Shown here piece by piece: positions 53,536-62,166 of a DNA stretch of 64,000 bases; within the stretch, counting starts at the first letter, position 1; every line of letters starts with the position of its first letter. The notes beneath the pieces were generated by a model that was given only the letters and a program-made list of their open reading frames with translations, was not told the origin of the DNA and did not search any database. Origin of the DNA: G963676655 sp963676655 (GTDB taxonomy: Bacteria > Verrucomicrobiota > Lentisphaeria > Victivallales > Victivallaceae); contig CAXXKX010000003.1 in NCBI GenBank assembly GCA_963676655.2, forward strand, positions 372,001 to 436,000, written 5' to 3'. A program made the position numbers and the translations under genes.

Positions 53536-56505
53536 TTATCCTGATTCTGATTTTTTATTCGTTTTACGCAGCAGTCTGACCGGACCGTATATGCCAAAAG
53601 CGGCCAGCCCCCATGAATTATCTGTTTCCGGCAGCCAGACGGCGATCGAGGCCCTTTCCGCAGAGCGTCTATCACCTAAAAGATTAATGGCGCGCTGCGG
53701 CCCGAAAAAATTTTGTGCCGTATTGAATAATTCAATTTCAATCCGGTTAGTCCCCGGATGCAGCATTCCGGCCAGATCGAACAACCATGGAGCCCGATAT
53801 CCCACCCCGGCAGAGTTACCATTGACGACAACTGTCACGGTACCGTCAACGCTGCCAAGATCAAGTTGACAGGTATTATCCGACACGGCAAGCTCGAATT
53901 CGAACATATATTTTACTTTTCCCCAGTAAAACGGCAAGCCCTGGCGCGAAAGATCCCCGGTAGTCAACGGCTGATTCGCGCGCGGAATAATTCCGTAAGT
54001 TTCACTGTCCTGCAAGGCAACCGCAAACCGTCCGCTCAAATAAAACATCTCAATACGTTTACCGCCGCCGGTAATTTTGATTTTATTCTCACCGGTTACC
54101 AATAGACCATCAAGCGAAGCCCAATATAAATCCGGGGTCGCTGGATGATGGATTTCAGGGTGACGAACCAGCTTGTGACCATTGACCAGCATATTTGCCA
54201 ATTCAGCTTTTTCCGCAAAAATACCAGTTATTTCCTCCGGGTCGGGAATGTGGATTGAAATAAAGATTTCGATCCCGACCGGAATATCCTCCGACTCGCT
54301 GAACAGGATAGAGCAGCCATTAGCCAGTTGTCCCGAATCAACCAATAAATTATTGTCGTTTGCCGCAACTACCTCAACTTCCTGGAAAAGCATAACCTGC
54401 TCCAGATTTTTTTCCAGATCACCGTATAGGGTTGCTGAAATATCCGTGCGTGAGGCATTGAGAACAACATGTTCCGGAACAATATGGCAGCAAGCCGCTG
54501 GCTGAAGTTCGAAATCATCAGGAAACTGTCCGTTATCGCAAATGATCCGGTCACTGCCGGGATCATAAAGAACATAGTTTTCCAAATTTGAATCGATTTT
54601 CACGTGTTGCTTTTCTTCGCTGAAATTAACCAGAAAATATTCGAGTTGTCCGTCCACTTCACGCGTGTGCAGTAATATTTCACCAGAACCCCGGAAATCC
54701 AGCAACGGCGACGCAAACCGCCAATCCTGATCCTCGGGATTTTCAATTACGGGAAAATCAAACGGAGTTTCACACAACACCCCGTCCACCAGAACCGGCC
54801 CTTCACCAAGCTGCACCACCCTGCAATTCGCCTTTGCCAGCACATCAAGGGTCGTCGGTTGAATATTGCACATCGGCGGCAGCAATAGAACATCATAATG
54901 TTTGTCTCCGATAGTGAGTCCATTAGAACCGGAAATTTGAGATCGGGCCATAAGGGTTTCATCAACATAATCGAAATCAATGTGTTTACGCAGCAGTTGC
55001 AGGGAAATCTCCGCCAGATTCTTCTCTAAAAACGCCGTATCAGGATATTTTGCGGGAAAACGGCAGGTAAAATATTCTGCCAGACGTTCACCGTCAAGCG
55101 CCACCCACCCGGAGGAAACCGGGTGAAGCAAAGCCGCTTTAGCGGCACAGACGCCACGCGACAGCAAGCGTGACGAGTTATTAACGCCGCGATAGATCTC
55201 ACGATTGAGCTCAAACCACGGCTGCTGAAAGAAATAACTCGCCGGATGATCGCGTTTTGTCACACCGGCAGTGGCATAACTGAAGTCGTGAGGAATTAAA
55301 ATATTAATACCAAGCCCCTGCTGGAAACGGATTTGCGCCAACTGGCTAGATACAGGAACACCCCAGCCCCGGGAAGTCAACACCTCCGAACTGCAGCGTC
55401 CTTTTTTGAACTGCCCGGCCACCGACGACGCCTGTTTGCACAGGATTATCCCGGAAAAACCAAGTTCATTAACCGGGTGCCGCATATAGGCATGGTCCTG
55501 CCGGCAGGCCAGAAAATCGTCGATCCCGGGAATGTCCTCACACTCGTAAAACGGCATTGCCGAAGTAAAACGACAAATCGACTGCAACATAGAACCCTCG
55601 TCGCCGGAAAGATGCCCGGTAAGCGGCAGGTTATGCTCATTGCACCATTGCCGCATCGGTTCAACAAAGTTATCAAGGAACATTTGCATGACCGTACGCC
55701 GGTAATCGATACGGACCTTTTCACAACCCGGCAGATTTTCGACCAGAGACGGCAGATTGTCAAGAATGCTGTATCCGCAGGCGGCCTGGAATGTTTCTTC
55801 CAGTGATTCCGTATATGACAAAAAGGGTACGTTTTCGCCGTAGATCAACAGATGATTCAGATCGTCCGTATAAACCGCCGTAACCGGATCGCCGAAAAAT
55901 TCTTCCAGACGCTGCCAGTAGACCCGGTGCGTCATATCAAGAAACTCCTCCAGCGTTTCCCGGTTCAGCGCGTCAATGTAATCGGTAATAAATACCTTGT
56001 TAAAGACCAGGACTTCAGTCTCTCCGGGCAAAGCCGCCGGATCGACCGGACATGAAAGGTCATCCGCCAAAAAGGCCCGAACCAGTTCGCCTTTGCCGCT
56101 TCCGACCTGCCAGACGCCGGACGGCGCTTCCGACCTGAAGCCGAATTCGCCTCCGGCCGATACGGTTTGACCAGCCGGCATATACGCAAAAGTCAACGCT
56201 TTCTGCTGAAAATTACGGCCACGTGACGGCAGACGTTCACCAACGGTTCCACTCGGACATCCTTCCTCATCATAGAGCCAGATTTCAAGGCCCAGCCGCC
56301 GGGCTTCCAGACAAGTGTGACGAAACAGTTCCAGCCAGCGTTCCGACATATACTCAATTTGGTTGCCTTTACGGGCGTGGACAGTCAGGCCGCGAACGCC
56401 TCCGGCTTTTGCCAATCGCATCTGGCGGCTGATTTCTTCCTCCGACTGCTTTCCGTTCCAGAACCAGAACGGCATAACCCCGGTTTTATCACATAGATCA
56501 TTCAT
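53536..56505 (-). CDS. GH106-like glycosidase (putative alpha-L-rhamnosidase)
   Basis: 989 residues, cytoplasmic by sequence. The N-terminal region follows the GH106 pattern: MPFWFWNGKQSEEEISRQM, then GVRGLTVHARKG, LEIWLYDEEGCPSGTVG, VTAVYTDDLNHLL and LTGHLSGDEGSM. After the barrel comes a GATase-like region and a C-terminal galactose-binding-like sandwich (KYMFEFELAVSDNTCQLDLG; VTVVVNGNSAGVGYRAPWLF). The start overlaps the end of the 56502-58328 gene by 4 bp (ATGA) and the GH78-like gene follows after 5 bp, so all are translated from one message. The two rhamnosidase-type enzymes together point to a rhamnose-containing substrate. Confidence 0.8.
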   Translation of the reverse strand: MNDLCDKTGVMPFWFWNGKQSEEEISRQMRLAKAGGVRGLTVHARKGNQIEYMSERWLELFRHTCLEARRLGLEIWLYDEEGCPSGTVGERLPSRGRNFQQKALTFAYMPAGQTVSAGGEFGFRSEAPSGVWQVGSGKGELVRAFLADDLSCPVDPAALPGETEVLVFNKVFITDYIDALNRETLEEFLDMTHRVYWQRLEEFFGDPVTAVYTDDLNHLLIYGENVPFLSYTESLEETFQAACGYSILDNLPSLVENLPGCEKVRIDYRRTVMQMFLDNFVEPMRQWCNEHNLPLTGHLSGDEGSMLQSICRFTSAMPFYECEDIPGIDDFLACRQDHAYMRHPVNELGFSGIILCKQASSVAGQFKKGRCSSEVLTSRGWGVPVSSQLAQIRFQQGLGINILIPHDFSYATAGVTKRDHPASYFFQQPWFELNREIYRGVNNSSRLLSRGVCAAKAALLHPVSSGWVALDGERLAEYFTCRFPAKYPDTAFLEKNLAEISLQLLRKHIDFDYVDETLMARSQISGSNGLTIGDKHYDVLLLPPMCNIQPTTLDVLAKANCRVVQLGEGPVLVDGVLCETPFDFPVIENPEDQDWRFASPLLDFRGSGEILLHTREVDGQLEYFLVNFSEEKQHVKIDSNLENYVLYDPGSDRIICDNGQFPDDFELQPAACCHIVPEHVVLNASRTDISATLYGDLEKNLEQVMLFQEVEVVAANDNNLLVDSGQLANGCSILFSESEDIPVGIEIFISIHIPDPEEITGIFAEKAELANMLVNGHKLVRHPEIHHPATPDLYWASLDGLLVTGENKIKITGGGKRIEMFYLSGRFAVALQDSETYGIIPRANQPLTTGDLSRQGLPFYWGKVKYMFEFELAVSDNTCQLDLGSVDGTVTVVVNGNSAGVGYRAPWLFDLAGMLHPGTNRIEIELFNTAQNFFGPQRAINLLGDRRSAERASIAVWLPETDNSWGLAAFGIYGPVRLLRKTNKKSESG

Positions 56506-58328
56506 TTTAATTCAAACAAGGCCGTATCGGGCTGGTCAAACATATAGCGGAAAGAATCCGCGTCGACCGCAACAGTTTTGCCCGAATACAGTTCCGTAAC
56601 CTCTTTATAAATCTTCGGCAGGGTAATTGTTTTCTCGCCACCAACCGCAGTATGCACGGCAAGCAGTTTATCATTAGCATAGACTACTTCCGACGATCCG
56701 GTATAGACATGGACTCCTGCCTCAATGGCTATTTCTCTCAACGCATCTACTCCAATTTCCCGGTAATCGTATCCGTAAACAGACTGCCAGCAGCCCATAT
56801 TCCGATGAGAAAGTCCTGGTGTTTTAAAATCTGTTCCGCTCCATTCTTTCACTCTCGCGGCATCGATATTTTTTCCGTCACTGATCCCCGGCGCATAGAG
56901 CCAGAATATTGTCCGGTCATTATTGAATACCGATGTCTCCAAAATCCCTGCCTTTTTCTCGTCAATCTCAAAGCAACAGGGGAAGATAATGAATTTGTAG
57001 CGATGCAAATTATCAAGCTCCGGAAGATCATTGAACGAATAAACCTCAAAAGGCGCGCCGCACTGATTGAGCAAATTTCTGAAATGCATATTGGCCCGAT
57101 ACATGAAGCTGGCATCATTCAACATAAAACAGCTCTGAGGATCGACAACCAGGGCAATTTCAGCGACAGTTTCAGTTCTGACCGGAGAAAACGCATCCCA
57201 TATTCTTTTCATCTGTTCCAGATTCTCATAGGTCTTTTTCTCCTGATAGAAGCCGCCCCACATATCAAACCACCACAAAGAAGCGCGATTTATCAGCGCC
57301 AGCGCCATTTCACGCTTCATTCCCGCAATGTCCTCGGTTTCATTCCGCCATTTCTGAACATTGTAAGTAACGAACTCCGTCATCTTGTTATTATAGGTGT
57401 GGGTCCGCTGATCGCATTCATGCAGGTGCCTTTTACCAAATCGCTCAACCGTTCCGTGCGGAACCATAAAACCGCTGCCCTCACCCATGTCCCGCGCACC
57501 GTACGCTCCGGGACTGATGGTAAAGTCGATTGCGAGAGATTGCAGCAGATGTTCATACGCAAGATGTCCGCATTTGACCAAACGATTGACGTCCAGTTCC
57601 ATGATGTAACCATAGAAAGCGCCAATCTCTGCCTCCGGCCGGATAAGCGACCGGGCCTTTTCGGCAAATTGAACGATCACATCGGCAATAATCCAACTAT
57701 TGAATTTCCAATAGTTGACCGGACTGTTTGGAGACGCCGGATCATAAAGGCAGCCGTCAAAAGCGGCGGAGTCAGCCAACGGAAACGAAGGAGTGCCGAC
57801 CGGCACCGGCTGCCCGTTTTCCCCGCACCAGTTAAGATAGGCTTGTTCTTTGGCCGCACAAACCGCCGTTCCGTTGTAATCCATCCATTCGTCGGTCTGG
57901 CCGGACGCCAGGACATAAGCCTTGATCCGGTCGCCATAGCGTTCCTCGGCGTATTTTAAAAACGCTTCAAGATATTTATGCATTTCCTCCCGCCAGCGCG
58001 GCATGCAGACCGCCCGGCTCAGCTGATGAAAACTATCAACACTGAGCTGCCGGGCAAGCCAGAGCGGAGTATTCAAGTCGACGATGCAGATAAATTCAGC
58101 TTTGGGATTAGCCTTTACCAAATCCGCAATCTGCCGGTCCAACGGGGCAAAATCATATTGATCGAACCATAACCATATTGGCGGATACTTGCAATAAGGT
58201 TCGCCCAGGGAATTGACGGTATTCGACGGGAAAAAACAGATTTCATTGATATCACAATCTCCAAACCGTTTCATGGTTTCCCATTCCGGCCAGAAAGAAC
58301 GATATGCAAAATATGTATTGGGTGGCAT
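56502..58328 (-). CDS. Clan-A-like glycosidase, family uncertain
   Basis: 608 residues, no signal peptide. A barrel-like N-terminal half (YFAYRSFWPEWETMKRFGDC; AEFICIVDLNTPLWLA; IKAYVLASGQTDEWMDYNG) is followed by a GATase-like region (EIALVVDPQSCFMLN; YKFIIFPCCFEI) and a small beta domain. This is the layout of GH42-type and related enzymes, but I cannot name the family. The last four bases are shared with the start of the GH106-like gene. It starts 18 bp downstream of the end of the DUF4838-TPR fusion gene, within the same operon. Confidence 0.65.
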   Translation of the reverse strand: MPPNTYFAYRSFWPEWETMKRFGDCDINEICFFPSNTVNSLGEPYCKYPPIWLWFDQYDFAPLDRQIADLVKANPKAEFICIVDLNTPLWLARQLSVDSFHQLSRAVCMPRWREEMHKYLEAFLKYAEERYGDRIKAYVLASGQTDEWMDYNGTAVCAAKEQAYLNWCGENGQPVPVGTPSFPLADSAAFDGCLYDPASPNSPVNYWKFNSWIIADVIVQFAEKARSLIRPEAEIGAFYGYIMELDVNRLVKCGHLAYEHLLQSLAIDFTISPGAYGARDMGEGSGFMVPHGTVERFGKRHLHECDQRTHTYNNKMTEFVTYNVQKWRNETEDIAGMKREMALALINRASLWWFDMWGGFYQEKKTYENLEQMKRIWDAFSPVRTETVAEIALVVDPQSCFMLNDASFMYRANMHFRNLLNQCGAPFEVYSFNDLPELDNLHRYKFIIFPCCFEIDEKKAGILETSVFNNDRTIFWLYAPGISDGKNIDAARVKEWSGTDFKTPGLSHRNMGCWQSVYGYDYREIGVDALREIAIEAGVHVYTGSSEVVYANDKLLAVHTAVGGEKTITLPKIYKEVTELYSGKTVAVDADSFRYMFDQPDTALFELK

Positions 58329-58346
58329 AATTATTTCATTTTTTCG

Positions 58347-60995
58347 TTATTTAAGGTATTTTTTCTTTAACTGCAATGCCATATTTTTCCATTTGGCATT
58401 CGGATTTTTGAGTTTTATGATCTGATCAATTGCCGCCTGTGCCGCGGGTTCGTTTTTCGCCTCAAACTGTATTCTGGCGATTTCATACAGCGCCTTAGTT
58501 TTGGCTGATTCAGAAAAAACGGCCGTATCAACTGCCGCCTGATAAGATTTTAAAGCCGCGGCATGATCTTTTAATTTATAGTTTTCACATTCAGCTTTCA
58601 TCAGCCTGACAATTCCGGCATGCGGCCCGTTTTTCAACAGTTTCGAAGCTTTTTCATATTGGGATACGGCTTTATTATATTGACCAAGGTTTTCATAAGC
58701 AATTCCCACCAGAAGGCGGCAGGTTGTGCCATGGGCGCCTTTTAATTGTTCCAATTCCTCTTCCGAGAACGCAGTCGTCATTTCCGCATATTTTCTAAGT
58801 GTTCTCAAAATCTGTAATTTCAAGAGTGCTATATCATGAAAATGGACATCCACGAAGAGCTTCTGCATTTTATCAACAGTCGTGAGGGCCTCGGTGTATC
58901 TCTTTTGCTTCTGCAGCGCCAAAACTGATTTTCGCATATCTTCATAATTCATTGGGGCATTGCTTTTGCTTTCAACGGCTGCCTTTTTACAGCTTGAATC
59001 AAGCTTGCTGGAATCAACTGGAGCTCTCTCTTTTATTGATTTTCTCAGCGTTTCCACTCTTTTCAACAATCCTGGGAACGGAGAAGGCACTTGACCGCCG
59101 CCATCTCTTATGACTTTCTTAGGCAGGTTCAGAAAAAACGGCCAGTTAAAACCTGGTTCCTGCTTCATTTTACGATTGGCATCGTACCAGGAATCAAGCA
59201 TTTTGTCTCGTTTTCTGACTGCGGTGTCCAATAATTTGAACGCTTCCGGAGAGTGCGTCATATTATAGGCATCATTGCACGCGTATATTTCAATCAGGTT
59301 TTTCAAATAATCCAGTTCGCGTTTAACTAATTTCAGCCTGGCTTGAACCTTGGGGTCTTTATCCATTCTCAATGCGCCGTCTAACACCCTTCCCAAATAC
59401 ACGACAAAATGCGACGGGAAGAGATAACTGATCTCAATGTTCGGATCTTTACATTTAACTCTTCTAAGCACATCAACTCTACTGGACCCATCTGTATAAT
59501 CCAGATTGCTGTAAATAGCCGTAAAGAATTGCTTCATGGGTTTATAAGCCTTGCCGTACGCCGCGCGATAAAAGTCGTCGGCAATCTTTTCCGGGTCGGC
59601 ATATGGGTCAAACAGCAACTGGCCGTAGACATAATAGGCCGGTCCGTCAAGTCCTAATGCCTCTCCCATATGGCACTTTAAAATACCTATGACGTCATTT
59701 TTATCAAACGAACGAAGTTGCCTGGCCAAATATTGCAGTGAACGCTTCGGACAGAACAACGTGTTATGGTACTCACCCCAGTTGTAGATGTAAGCCATTT
59801 TAGGAATCTTTATGTGCTTCCACTTTGCGAATGTTCCAGACCAGTCGTCCCAGGAAGTCATTTCAATGATTACATTATCCGGGAATTTATTAAAGCTCTT
59901 AGGAGGATTACGAGTGTAGTAATAAGCAACGCAGACGACTTTCATGTCAGGGCGACGTTTCTTCATTTGTTCCGCTATTTTCCGGAAGACAATCCACAAC
60001 GCATCACCGTAATCGTATTTTGACAATGCCTTGCATTTTTCACACTGACAACAAATACCGCCATCGGTCGCTCCCAGTTCCACCCACTTGAAACCCGCGT
60101 CATACTGCCGTTCCAACTCCTTCATCATCAGTTCCTGTACTTCAGGGTTGGAGATACAGAGATGGTTACCGCCAGGGCCATATTCCGGCTGGCGTTTGCC
60201 GTTTATCATGACAAAGTATTCAGGATGAGTATTTTTATATATTTTTTTGGGAACCGCGCTAATAAAAGAATGACCGCCATAATTTCTGAAGTAGGGTATT
60301 TCATTGTGATTAAGCGGAATCGTAATATCGCCGTAACAGGAACGGCCGTAGCAGAACGGAAATCTCGCGGAACCGGTAAAATCGGTCGAACCGCTTATCT
60401 TAAGCGTTTTGTGTTTGGGAACATGCAATCCATTTTGTCCAGGCAGTAAAAACCTCACGCCAAGCTGTTTCTCCAGAAAAGATGATACCGCTTTATAGGT
60501 TCCCATAAAGCCTTTGTAACTTCTGTTTCTTATGTCTTTATTCAGCCGCATATCGTCTATTTGCATCAAATATTCCCGGTCATGATAAGAAAGGGGACCT
60601 TTTATATTTGCGGACGCATCATTTCCGGCCAGGAAAATATTTTTCCCGATTACTCGTTTGCAAAATGTCCAGTCTTTGAGCTTATCAAAGGGAATACCGG
60701 CTTTTTCGGCAGCCTTGGTTTTCCCCAGATAAATATACGACTTATCTGGAGGAGCCGTAGATTCTTTTACTATCGGCAGTTTACACCCTGTCGATTCAGA
60801 CAAAACAGATTGTAGCAGCTTAGCTGCTTTCCCGACTTTGTTCCCCAAATCCTTGTCCGGGACAACAATGACGTAATTTGATTTTCCGTTAGCAACCAGA
60901 GTGATATCAGATTTACCGCCGCTTTGGGCTACAAGCCAAAACGGACAGCATAAGGTGAATAAAAACAACAACATTAATTTTGCATCTATTTTCAT
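58347..60995 (-). CDS. Secreted DUF4838 protein fused to TPR repeats
   Basis: 882 residues with a signal peptide ending near WLVA/QS. The DUF4838 part runs to ~600: YLGKTKAAEKAGIPFDKL, FLEKQLGVRFLLPGQNG, HPEYFVMINGKRQ, CISNPEVQELMMKEL, then TDGGICCQCEKC with the C-x-C-x2-C triad. From ~670 there are TPR units (LQKQKRYTEALTTVDKM; YENLGQYNKAVSQYEKASKL; LKDHAAALKSYQAAVDTAV; ALYEIARIQFEAKNEPAAQA). In two other clusters of this window the TPR part is a separate neighbouring gene, so this is a natural fusion of interacting partners. It lies 53 bp after the UroD-family gene. Confidence 0.87.
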   Translation of the reverse strand: MKIDAKLMLLFLFTLCCPFWLVAQSGGKSDITLVANGKSNYVIVVPDKDLGNKVGKAAKLLQSVLSESTGCKLPIVKESTAPPDKSYIYLGKTKAAEKAGIPFDKLKDWTFCKRVIGKNIFLAGNDASANIKGPLSYHDREYLMQIDDMRLNKDIRNRSYKGFMGTYKAVSSFLEKQLGVRFLLPGQNGLHVPKHKTLKISGSTDFTGSARFPFCYGRSCYGDITIPLNHNEIPYFRNYGGHSFISAVPKKIYKNTHPEYFVMINGKRQPEYGPGGNHLCISNPEVQELMMKELERQYDAGFKWVELGATDGGICCQCEKCKALSKYDYGDALWIVFRKIAEQMKKRRPDMKVVCVAYYYTRNPPKSFNKFPDNVIIEMTSWDDWSGTFAKWKHIKIPKMAYIYNWGEYHNTLFCPKRSLQYLARQLRSFDKNDVIGILKCHMGEALGLDGPAYYVYGQLLFDPYADPEKIADDFYRAAYGKAYKPMKQFFTAIYSNLDYTDGSSRVDVLRRVKCKDPNIEISYLFPSHFVVYLGRVLDGALRMDKDPKVQARLKLVKRELDYLKNLIEIYACNDAYNMTHSPEAFKLLDTAVRKRDKMLDSWYDANRKMKQEPGFNWPFFLNLPKKVIRDGGGQVPSPFPGLLKRVETLRKSIKERAPVDSSKLDSSCKKAAVESKSNAPMNYEDMRKSVLALQKQKRYTEALTTVDKMQKLFVDVHFHDIALLKLQILRTLRKYAEMTTAFSEEELEQLKGAHGTTCRLLVGIAYENLGQYNKAVSQYEKASKLLKNGPHAGIVRLMKAECENYKLKDHAAALKSYQAAVDTAVFSESAKTKALYEIARIQFEAKNEPAAQAAIDQIIKLKNPNAKWKNMALQLKKKYLK

Positions 60996-61048
60996 TTATT
61001 ACCTTTGTTAACTTTCGTTCTTATATTTTATTGTCAGAAAAAACTGAC

Positions 61049-62116
61049 TTAGCGATTCAACATATTGCCCAAAATTTCAAGATAAGCTTTGTAGTCTTCG
61101 TAGGATATAATCGGCGGCACACTATGGTCAAAACAGGGAATATAGCCTCCTTTATCTGCTGCTTTGACAGCATTTGCAACTTCCTCCATCATTATATCTC
61201 CGCCTTTGGATACTTTCAATTTATCAATACCGCCGAACATCCGTAGTTCAGGATATTGCTCTCTGACGATTACCGGGTTCATCCCTGCGACTCTTTCCAA
61301 TGGCAAAATACAAGTAAAGCCGGAATTGACATAAAGATCAAGCAATGACCTGACATCGCCATCACTATCAAGAATCATAATATTTACTCCGTTACTTCTT
61401 AGAAATGCCGTCAACTTTCGGTACAATGGAGACAGCAATTCATTAAACATGTCAGGAGAGAACATAGGACCATTCTTATATGCCATGTCTTCTCCTATAT
61501 AAATAAAGTCAAGATCAACCTCATTAAGCAATTTATCCCAAAGCAGAATAGTGAAATCAACCTGAAAGGACATCATATCCTTGAGCAACCCGGGATCGTC
61601 ATAAACCATAAGCATAAGATCCTGAAAATTAACAAAATCCCGGCAAAACGCAAACGGCCCCCGGATACTCACCCCAAGAGGATAATCCCGTTGTTTATAA
61701 TTGTGCACCGACTCAGACCAGTTTGAGGGGTATCGGTTTATATGATCGGCCCCGTCAAGCCGTTCTTTCATTGATTCAAAATCCGTTCTGCTTTTGATCG
61801 GAAAATCAATGTAATGAGGCATCGACGAGCAGTCGTCCTTGTTCTCAATCATTTTGGTACACCCGGTTTTATCAATCATGATAATATGAGACTCTGTTTC
61901 TTCCAGAATTTTCTCTTCAAATGCCGGCATCGGGTTGAAGTCGATCGGCAGATGTTGCGATTTAACCAGGCCGAAATGATCAATCAGTTCCCTGGTTCCT
62001 GCCGCGTCCTCCCAGGCTGCTTTTGTTTCCGGCCAATATCCCATGAATTCCATCATGGGAAACACATCCGGCTTCTCAAAATTCATTACACAATTAAATC
62101 GTTCTCTATTGTTCAT
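61049..62116 (-). CDS. Uroporphyrinogen decarboxylase (UroD)-family protein
   Basis: 355 residues. The UroD/MtaA-type pattern is seen in NNRERFNCVMNFEKPDVFPM, FIYIGEDMAYKNGPMFSPDM, GVNIMILDSDGDVRSLLDLY and LRMFGGIDKLKVSKGG. It is not a housekeeping HemE. Related proteins act in corrinoid-dependent methyl transfer or have unknown roles, and are very abundant in this phylum. It sits between two DUF4838 genes, which ties it to glycan use, possibly demethylation of methylated sugars; that is inference only. No corrinoid-binding domain is visible nearby. Confidence 0.85.
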   Translation of the reverse strand: MNNRERFNCVMNFEKPDVFPMMEFMGYWPETKAAWEDAAGTRELIDHFGLVKSQHLPIDFNPMPAFEEKILEETESHIIMIDKTGCTKMIENKDDCSSMPHYIDFPIKSRTDFESMKERLDGADHINRYPSNWSESVHNYKQRDYPLGVSIRGPFAFCRDFVNFQDLMLMVYDDPGLLKDMMSFQVDFTILLWDKLLNEVDLDFIYIGEDMAYKNGPMFSPDMFNELLSPLYRKLTAFLRSNGVNIMILDSDGDVRSLLDLYVNSGFTCILPLERVAGMNPVIVREQYPELRMFGGIDKLKVSKGGDIMMEEVANAVKAADKGGYIPCFDHSVPPIISYEDYKAYLEILGNMLNR

Positions 62117-62166
62117 ATTTCAACCAGCTTGGCTATTTATAATTCAATTGTTGAAGGTCCAAAAAT

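Noticed and set aside
52979..53869. 296-codon plus-strand frame
   Set aside because: Antisense to the GH78-like and GH106-like genes, spanning their junction; no domain features.
56652..57959. 435-codon plus-strand frame
   Set aside because: Antisense to the well-supported glycosidase gene at 56502-58328; composition is that of a shadow frame and it has no recognisable motif.
61031..61052. GTCAG-A6-CTGAC inverted repeat between the UroD-family and DUF4838-TPR genes as a terminator
   Set aside because: Only 5-bp stem, no T-run on the coding strand, and the flanking genes look co-transcribed.
61049..62116. Annotation as HemE (uroporphyrinogen decarboxylase proper)
   Set aside because: Sequence and context fit the wider UroD/MtaA-like family found beside glycan genes; no other haem biosynthesis gene is near.
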